Assembly: GCA_030148365.1 (NCBI GenBank)
Contig: JASBTO010000126.1
Coordinates: 1 to 11,653 of the forward strand
Direction of reading: 5' to 3'
Source: Kangiellaceae bacterium
GTDB lineage: Bacteria > Pseudomonadota > Gammaproteobacteria > Enterobacterales > Kangiellaceae
Length of the DNA: 11,653 bases
Shown here: piece after piece, positions 1 to 6,078 of the stretch
How positions within the stretch are numbered: the first letter of the stretch is position 1
Layout: every line of letters begins with the position of its first letter
Translations under genes and position numbers: made by a program
The notes under the pieces: model-generated
The model's input: only the letters and a program-made list of their open reading frames with translations
Databases searched by the model: none
What the model was told of the DNA's origin: nothing

Positions 1-1
1 G

Positions 2-2869
2 TTGCCGGTAGCAGGATTGGTCCAGGGCGCGCAATCCTCAAAGGCGGAACTTGCCGCCTGCGCCGAACTGGTCAAAGAGGGCATCAGGCCCATTGCCGGG
101 CAGCGGGACGAACGCTTTCTCGGCAAGGTGGAAAAATCCACGGCGCTGTGCCGGGGCGGCAAGAATGCGGTCCGCTATCGCGAAACGCCCTGGGTAGACT
201 GGTCGAATTACTGGGCGACCGGCGATGCCGAGACCCGGCAAGAAGGCTCGAGGGCCAAGACCCTGATGGGCGAACACCTGTATCCGAATGGTCGCGGCAT
301 TGACGGCGCCCTGATGGATCTGGAATACCAGCGCATTGAGCTCATCAAGTTCAACCTCTTCGACAATCACACCTACGAAACCTACATCAAAGGCCGGGAC
401 GGCGAGCCCGGTTCCTCCCTCAAGCGCTGGCCGGAAATGCGGCTGCCGGCCGATCATCCGGCCTACCGGCAAGTCGGCGGTGATGGTGAGCAGGTGTGCC
501 AGGGCGAGCTGATCCGGTATCGGACGCTGACCGGGATCTGCAATGACATCTGGAATCCGCGCATGGGCGCGACCGGCACCTGGTTTGCCCGCAACGCGCA
601 GTTCGAATCCACCTTTCCCCGGCTCGGCAACAATGCCCTCGCGGTGGCCCGTCACAGCGATGAGAAGAACGGCATGCGGCTCGGTCTCTTCAAGCCGGAC
701 CCGCAACTGATCAGTCGCGAACTCTTTACCCGTCAGCAAAGTAATCCGGACCAGTGCAACGAAGGTTTCGGCGTCGCGGATCAGCCGGCGCGCAATGAGT
801 GCGACTATATCAAGGCACCCTTCTTCAATGTGCTGGCGGCTTTCTGGATTCAGTTCATGACCCACGACTGGTTCTCCCACACCGTCGAAGGACGTAACAA
901 ACCGGGGCTGGCGCCCGTAGGTTGCATGGATGAAGGCGAGGCCAGCGGCTGTCGCCCCGGGGACAGGCGCGAAGCGGCCCTGATTGCGGAGAGCGGCAAG
1001 CCGGGCACCTTCACCCACGAAGGTCAGACTTACCTCAAGCGTTCCTACAAGACCACGGAAAACAAGGTCACCGCCTGGTGGGACGCCTCGCAAATCTACG
1101 GTCATGATGAAGTGTCAGCCCGGCGGGTGCTGCGCGATAACGCCGATCCCGCAAAGCTGCTGCAACCCGGTGGTTACCTGCCGGTGTTCGCGGACTGCAG
1201 GCCGGAGTGCCCGATGCAGTCCCAGTGGCAGGGGCAGGAAGTGGTCGCGTTTCCGGCCAACTGGAATATCGGTCTGAGCTTCTATCACAACCTTTTTGTG
1301 CGCGAGCACAATACCTTCGTTGACGCCTTCCGTCGCCTCCAGAAGGACACCCCGGACGAAGATTCGGGACTCCGTAATCCCGACAGCCCCGACATGATCA
1401 TCACCTATGCCGACGTCTCCGACGAAGAAATTTTCCAGGTCGCCCGGCTGGTGGTGTCGGCGGAAATTGCCAAGGTCCATACCATCGAATGGACGACCCA
1501 GTTGCTGTACGACGAACCGCTGCATCGGGGCATGAACGCCAACTGGTTCGGCCTGTTCAATCTGGAAGAAAATGATGTCTCCCAAGTGCTCCGCAAGATT
1601 GTCGGGCGCGAGAAAAATGTCTTCAGCCGCCTGTTCAGCCGCAAGGCTTCAAAGGTTCGGGAACAAGGTCAGGGTGACAAGGCCAACGCCTGGTATTCCA
1701 TCTTTGCTTCCGGGTCCGGCATCTTCGGACTCAACAACAAGCGCCACGATGGCTATCTGTGGTGGAAAAAGGACGCCTGGGATCTGACCGATGAAAATGA
1801 TGTCAATGGCGGCGTCAATCACTTCGGCTCGCCGTTCAATTTTCCGGAGGAATTTACCACGGTCTACCGGCTGCATCCCCTGGTGCCGGATATGATTGAA
1901 TTGCGGGACTACCGGGATGCGAACAAGATCAAAGAGCAGTTTCCGGTCATCGACACCGTACGCGGCAAGGCGACCCCGGAAATGCATAACCGGGGGATCG
2001 CCAACTGGGCGCTGAGCATGGGCCGGCAACGCCTGGGCGCCCTGACGTTGCAGAACCATCCCATGTTCCTGCAGAATCTCGCCATGCCTCATCTGGACTC
2101 ACCGAGCGGCAAGCTGGATATCGCCGCGCTGGATCTGATCCGTGATCGGGAGCGGGGCGTGCCGAGGTTCAACGAATTTCGTCGCCAGATTGGTCTGAAA
2201 ACCCTGAGCAGTTTCGATGACTTTATTGATGTCCGGCTGCCGGAGGATTCCGCGGCGAGGAAGCATCAGGAAGCGGTGGTCAAAAAGATGCGCAAATTGT
2301 ACGGCACCCATACCTGCGATGCCGACAAGATCATTTCTACGGTGCAAAAGGATGAAGAAGGCAATCATATCAACGACTGTCTCGGCTATCCCGACGGCAG
2401 CACCGTCGACAACATCGAGGATGTCGACATGGTGGTCGGCTGGTTGGCGGAATATACGCGACCCCACGGCTTCGCCATCTCCGAGACGCAGTTTCATATC
2501 TTTATCATTAACGCCTCCCGACGTTTGTTCAGCGATCGGTTTTTCACGTCCGGATTCCGCCCGGAGTTCTACTCCAAACTGGGTTACGACTGGGTCATCG
2601 ACAATGGCCCCATGAGCGACTGCCCCTTTGAGGTCGAAACCGCGAAGGACGGCAATGAAGTCTGTCTGGAGCCGGAACTGTCCAATGGGCACAAGCTGGC
2701 AGTCTCGCCCATGAAACGCATTCTGATCCGCAACATTCCGGAGCTGAAAAAAGAGCTGTTGCCGGTCGTTAACGTATTCGATCCCTGGGCACGGGCGCGA
2801 GGCGAGTATTACTCACTGGACTGGGAGCCCCGCAAGGGCGCCGAACCGGATCCGGCGTTTGATGAATAG
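2..2869 (+). CDS. Alpha-dioxygenase/cyclooxygenase-like haem dioxygenase (animal peroxidase superfamily), 5' end cut by the window
   Basis: Probably a haem enzyme that adds O2 to a lipid-like substrate by a tyrosyl radical. Residues are numbered from the first full codon (position 2). A distal haem motif WIQFMTHDW has Gln284 and His288 in the Q-x3-H spacing of cyclooxygenase. A block around 356-367 (VTAWWDASQIYG) and a REHN motif at 434-437 are superfamily hallmarks. The proximal motif YRLHPLVPD places Tyr622 three residues before His625, as for the catalytic Tyr and haem ligand of cyclooxygenase and plant alpha-dioxygenase. The C-terminal block ISETQF...ASRRLFSDRFFTSGF (Arg840/Arg841) closely resembles plant alpha-dioxygenase, whose carboxylate-binding Arg lies there. 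At 955 residues it is longer than plant alpha-dioxygenase (about 640) or cyclooxygenase (about 600). The first residues (PVAGLVQGAQS) look like the end of a signal peptide, so the true start is probably upstream and the product exported. It is first in a three-gene run; the next gene starts 48 bp on. Automated tools may simply call it 'peroxidase'. Confidence 0.88.
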   Translation: MPVAGLVQGAQSSKAELAACAELVKEGIRPIAGQRDERFLGKVEKSTALCRGGKNAVRYRETPWVDWSNYWATGDAETRQEGSRAKTLMGEHLYPNGRGIDGALMDLEYQRIELIKFNLFDNHTYETYIKGRDGEPGSSLKRWPEMRLPADHPAYRQVGGDGEQVCQGELIRYRTLTGICNDIWNPRMGATGTWFARNAQFESTFPRLGNNALAVARHSDEKNGMRLGLFKPDPQLISRELFTRQQSNPDQCNEGFGVADQPARNECDYIKAPFFNVLAAFWIQFMTHDWFSHTVEGRNKPGLAPVGCMDEGEASGCRPGDRREAALIAESGKPGTFTHEGQTYLKRSYKTTENKVTAWWDASQIYGHDEVSARRVLRDNADPAKLLQPGGYLPVFADCRPECPMQSQWQGQEVVAFPANWNIGLSFYHNLFVREHNTFVDAFRRLQKDTPDEDSGLRNPDSPDMIITYADVSDEEIFQVARLVVSAEIAKVHTIEWTTQLLYDEPLHRGMNANWFGLFNLEENDVSQVLRKIVGREKNVFSRLFSRKASKVREQGQGDKANAWYSIFASGSGIFGLNNKRHDGYLWWKKDAWDLTDENDVNGGVNHFGSPFNFPEEFTTVYRLHPLVPDMIELRDYRDANKIKEQFPVIDTVRGKATPEMHNRGIANWALSMGRQRLGALTLQNHPMFLQNLAMPHLDSPSGKLDIAALDLIRDRERGVPRFNEFRRQIGLKTLSSFDDFIDVRLPEDSAARKHQEAVVKKMRKLYGTHTCDADKIISTVQKDEEGNHINDCLGYPDGSTVDNIEDVDMVVGWLAEYTRPHGFAISETQFHIFIINASRRLFSDRFFTSGFRPEFYSKLGYDWVIDNGPMSDCPFEVETAKDGNEVCLEPELSNGHKLAVSPMKRILIRNIPELKKELLPVVNVFDPWARARGEYYSLDWEPRKGAEPDPAFDE

Positions 2870-2917
2870 GCCCGGCCCGTGCCGAATGATTCAGCCAACT
2901 GAAACCCGGGAGGGGAA

Positions 2918-4000
2918 ATGACGGTCAGTCATCGAAAGGCCACTGGCGCCGGTTGTAGCGCCTTGCTGTTGCTGGCCCTGACGGGGTGCGGCGATGGCGA
3001 CGGAGACATCAGGCCCGGGGTGGAAAGGGTGGGTGAGCAGGAGGTGAGCATCAGCAAACACATGATTGAGGCGATCAAGGACACCAGTCTCAGGCGGGAT
3101 CCGGAAGGGACGATCAAACGCTTCAACCAGGCCAAAAGCCACGGCTGTCTGGATGGCCGGTTTACCGTCGTCGAAAATCTGCCTGACGATCTCAGGCATG
3201 GCATCTTTGCCCGGCCGGCCACCTATCCGGCGCGCGTGCGATTTGCGAGTGCCTCGGAGCAGGATGATACCAAAAAGGACTTTCGGGGCATGTCCATCAA
3301 GCTCAGCGAAGTGCAGGGGGAAACCCTGTGGGGCAAGCCGGGCGAGCAGGACTTTTTGCTGAACAGCCATCCGGCGTTGTTTGCCTCGGATCCGGAGGAG
3401 TTCCTGGCCTTCATTGAAGCGGTTCGCGACGATGCCAGGTGGAGGTTTTTTATCAATCCATTGCACTGGGACGCGCTGCTGGTTGTGCTTCAGGGACGCA
3501 GCGAGATCGACTCCCCGTTTAATATTGACTACTTCAGCACCACGCCTTTCCGCCATGGTCCCAGCCAGGCCACGGCCGTCAAATACTCTGCACGACCCTG
3601 CAGCGATTCGAAACCGGCAGTGGGTGAGAAGCGGCACAAGGATTTTCTGTCGGAAACCATGAAGCGACAATTGCAGGAGGCACCGGTGTGTTTTGATTTC
3701 ATGGTCCAGTTCCAGGTGGACGCGGAAGCCATGCCGATTGAAGATGCTTCCGTAGTCTGGGACAGGAAACTGTCACCCTTCAAGCGCGTCGCAACCCTGA
3801 TTATCGAGGATCAGAACTTTCTGTCAGCGGAGGCCATGGGCGCCTGTGAACAGATGAGCTTCAACCCGTGGCAGAGCCTGCCGGAGCACCAGCCTCTGGG
3901 CGGGATCAACCGGGTCCGGAAGCCGGTGTACGAGGAAATCGCCAAATTCCGGCAGGAGCAGAACGAGGCCCGGGACCGGCAGCAGGCAAACAGGCCCTGA
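2918..4000 (+). CDS. Catalase-fold haem lipoprotein (catalase-related peroxidase / hydroperoxide-processing enzyme)
   Basis: A 360-residue minimal catalase-fold protein; canonical catalases are about 480 or more. A lipoprotein signal ends in LTGC with Cys24 as the lipidation site; Gly at +2 does not suggest inner-membrane retention, so outer-membrane anchoring is likely. Haem-site residues can be matched to catalase: distal His75 (KSHGCLDGRF), the YPARVRFAS segment (103-111) like the catalase VRFS block, Asn149 (LLNSHPALF), and Arg334-x3-Tyr338, matching the RxxxY motif with the haem-ligating Tyr. The segment FNPWQSLPEHQPLGGINR is typical of catalase-related proteins. The residue before the distal His is Ser74, where true catalases carry Val and coral allene oxide synthase carries Thr. 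Members of this group include M. avium catalase-related peroxidase and allene oxide synthase domains fused to lipoxygenases, so lipid hydroperoxide is a plausible substrate. The start is supported by GGGAGGGG just upstream. It lies 48 bp after the dioxygenase and 18 bp before the next gene. Confidence 0.87.
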   Translation: MTVSHRKATGAGCSALLLLALTGCGDGDGDIRPGVERVGEQEVSISKHMIEAIKDTSLRRDPEGTIKRFNQAKSHGCLDGRFTVVENLPDDLRHGIFARPATYPARVRFASASEQDDTKKDFRGMSIKLSEVQGETLWGKPGEQDFLLNSHPALFASDPEEFLAFIEAVRDDARWRFFINPLHWDALLVVLQGRSEIDSPFNIDYFSTTPFRHGPSQATAVKYSARPCSDSKPAVGEKRHKDFLSETMKRQLQEAPVCFDFMVQFQVDAEAMPIEDASVVWDRKLSPFKRVATLIIEDQNFLSAEAMGACEQMSFNPWQSLPEHQPLGGINRVRKPVYEEIAKFRQEQNEARDRQQANRP

Positions 4001-4018
4001 AAGACGAGGACGCTCACC

Positions 4019-4471
4019 ATGAACGAGAGAATCAACAAGTGGCTGGACATGTCCCGGGAAGAACTCGACGAAATCTACCGGAACGCCGAAGCCGGCGCTA
4101 TTCCCCGGGGCGAGATGCGCGGTACCGCCATTGTCGCCGGCTCCCGGGGGGCTCGGCTCTATGCCCGCTTTGCGCGCCTGTTTGCCTGGCAGGGAAAGGT
4201 GTTTGATCTGTTCCCGCCGGACTATCAGCAGGGCGTGTTGATCAACAAGGTATCCATGTTCAGCCTGACTTTTATCGTCGCCAAGGTATACCGCGATGCG
4301 AGCTGGATGGATGGCAAGGAAACCATTGTCATCGACTACTCCCGCACCTCGCTGGTGGCAAAAAAAATCCGCGACGAGATCCGGGAAGTGGAGCCCGGGA
4401 TCTATCTGGGCAAGGTCTGGTGGGGCAAGACCCGGATCCTGGATTTTGCCCTGAGCGCCAGGGAAGATTGA
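4019..4471 (+). CDS. Protein of unknown function, third gene of the dioxygenase operon
   Basis: A 150-residue protein that I do not recognise. The start is supported by GAGGA at 4006-4010, eight bases before ATG, and it follows the catalase-like gene by 18 bp, so cotranscription is likely. No signal peptide, lipobox or clear membrane helix is visible, unlike its neighbours, so it may be cytoplasmic or a peripheral partner. The N-terminal third is charged and helical-looking (MNERINKWLDMSREELDEIY). The second half carries a compact pattern: VYRDASWMDGKETIVIDYS, then IRDEIREVEPGIYLG, then KVWWGKTRILDFAL. The alternating hydrophobic residues and the closing G-x-Y-L-G...DFAL strands suggest a small beta-rich, possibly lipocalin-like ligand-binding fold, but that is only a guess from pattern. 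A role as a binding or chaperone partner for the lipid-oxidising enzymes is possible but unproven. Confidence 0.8.
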   Translation: MNERINKWLDMSREELDEIYRNAEAGAIPRGEMRGTAIVAGSRGARLYARFARLFAWQGKVFDLFPPDYQQGVLINKVSMFSLTFIVAKVYRDASWMDGKETIVIDYSRTSLVAKKIRDEIREVEPGIYLGKVWWGKTRILDFALSARED

Positions 4472-4484
4472 TCCGGCTCCCTCG

Positions 4485-6065
4485 CTACAGGGTTTTCAGA
4501 TACTCCAGCAACGCCTGCTTGTCGTCGCGCCCGAGTTCGACGCCGAATTCGTGCCCCTGATTGCTGTTACCCCGCTCCGAGACCTGATACCGCCAGCCCT
4601 CCTCTTCCGCCATGCATCCGCTTTGCACCGGCTCGCAGCCGGGCGGACGGCTGACAGGACCCCCATTGCAGCGCCGCGAGACGAAGCCGACGTGGCGACG
4701 ATCGAGCACACTGTAACCGCGATAGAAATTGCCGGGACGGCATTGCACCGGTTCCAGCAGGGCCCGCAGGGTCGGTACCGAGCCGTTATGCAGATAGGGC
4801 GCGCGCAGCCAGATCCCGGACAGGTGCACGGCTGTGTAACCGGCATCATCGGGGCGGCTCATGGGCGTCCGTTCAACACCAATCTCGGCGACTTTCTCGT
4901 TGGCGGCGTCGGCCGCTTCCCGGGTCCAGGCCAGCGCCCGGTTCGGGTCGGTCCCGATTTCCTCGAGGGGAATGACGGTGCCCAGACGGTTTTGTCGCCC
5001 CGGGGCGTGGCATGCGGCGCAGTGGCTTTCAAACACCTTCAGGCCGGCACTGGCCAACTGCTGATCCACGGGCAAGGGATATTCCGGGGGCGACAGCTCC
5101 ATCAGCCACTTTTCCAGATCCGCCATGCGCCGATGAAAGAAGGCATTGTTCCGGGCCTGCAGACCGAGTGCGGAGTCAATCAGCACCGCGCGGAAGGACG
5201 TGGTATCGCCCGCCAGGTTCATGAGCATCAGCTCTGAAGGGGGTATGTCGAGGCGGGTCCACTCGGCGGTCAGGGCATGATCATCCGCCGGCCAGATACG
5301 ATCGATCTGGACCCGGCTCTTTAAGTCCCAGATGGCCGGAAAGTCCGTGTGATCTACGGTGCCGTCATCCTCCATACCGAGAAAATTGAACTTGGTCAGG
5401 TTCATGGGCGCATCCCGGCCCGGCCCCCAGCGGGGCCTGGAATCGGCCCAGGCAAAGTCTTCGCCCTGTTCGATGAGTTGCTTGCGGGTCAGCGGAATTA
5501 ACAGGTAGCGGTAGATCTGCCTATCGATCCAGCTCAGCCGGTAGGCGAGATCGATTTCCCGCAGGATGGTGTCGGCATTGAAGCGGGGATCCTTTGCCGA
5601 CTTGCTGAAAAACTCCAGCAGCCCCTGGATGTCGGCGGTATTGCTGCCGCCGGCGGCGACAATCGTCGGCGTGTCTTCGGGCTCCAGCCGGTATTGGGTG
5701 GCATGACAGAGGGCGCAGTTGAAGCCGACCCGGTCAAAGCCGACGGTCTTTTTGGAAAAGCCGGCGGGGAACTCCTTGCCTTCCTCCCAGGGCAGACCCA
5801 GGGCGGCGTAACCGCCGGGTCCCGGCAGATACTGATCGCCGAAGATTCGCGGCAGCACCACGACGATCCAGTAGGGGATGCCGGCCTCCCCTTCGGAGGC
5901 GATGGAGCCATAGAGGAAATTGGCGTTGGGGTCGGAGGTGATCCAGTCCGGTTGATCGACTTCCCGGAAAAACTTGTACCAGCCGAAAAACGCGAGAGGA
6001 ATGGCGAGCACCAGCAGCACCGCAATCACGGTCAGGAACTTGCGTTTGCCTTTCTTGGTAATCAT
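4485..6065 (-). CDS. Membrane-anchored dihaem c-type cytochrome (dihaem cytochrome c peroxidase/RoxA-like), copy 1
   Basis: A 526-residue protein with a basic N-terminus (KKGKRK) and one hydrophobic segment at about 9-27, which makes an uncleaved anchor or signal sequence with the rest in the periplasm. Two c-type haem sites are present: C117-A-L-C120-H121 and C349-A-A-C352-H353. Between them lies WGPGRDAPMNLTKF (213-226); towards the C-terminus WLRAPYLHNGSVPTL (419-433) and GNSNQGHEFG (499-508), then KQALLEYLKTL at the end. These motifs occur in the dihaem peroxidase/RoxA-like group. Extra cysteines at 442, 466, 477 and 484 could form disulphides. AGGAGAG at 6071-6077 is placed five bases from ATG and supports the start. 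It follows its paralogue after only 13 bp, so the two are cotranscribed. It lacks the HWDGNN-type segment found in that paralogue. It may be a peroxidase, an oxygenase or an electron carrier. Confidence 0.87.
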   Translation of the reverse strand: MITKKGKRKFLTVIAVLLVLAIPLAFFGWYKFFREVDQPDWITSDPNANFLYGSIASEGEAGIPYWIVVVLPRIFGDQYLPGPGGYAALGLPWEEGKEFPAGFSKKTVGFDRVGFNCALCHATQYRLEPEDTPTIVAAGGSNTADIQGLLEFFSKSAKDPRFNADTILREIDLAYRLSWIDRQIYRYLLIPLTRKQLIEQGEDFAWADSRPRWGPGRDAPMNLTKFNFLGMEDDGTVDHTDFPAIWDLKSRVQIDRIWPADDHALTAEWTRLDIPPSELMLMNLAGDTTSFRAVLIDSALGLQARNNAFFHRRMADLEKWLMELSPPEYPLPVDQQLASAGLKVFESHCAACHAPGRQNRLGTVIPLEEIGTDPNRALAWTREAADAANEKVAEIGVERTPMSRPDDAGYTAVHLSGIWLRAPYLHNGSVPTLRALLEPVQCRPGNFYRGYSVLDRRHVGFVSRRCNGGPVSRPPGCEPVQSGCMAEEEGWRYQVSERGNSNQGHEFGVELGRDDKQALLEYLKTL

Positions 6066-6078
6066 CCGCGCTCTCCTG

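Noticed and set aside
38..1105. A 355-codon open frame on the - strand
   Set aside because: It lies wholly inside the dioxygenase gene, has no recognisable domain and no ribosome site context; a shadow frame.
4449..4463. Hairpin CCCTG-AGCGC-CAGGG near the end of the 150-residue gene as a terminator
   Set aside because: Only a 5-bp stem, located inside the coding region, and no T-run follows on either strand.
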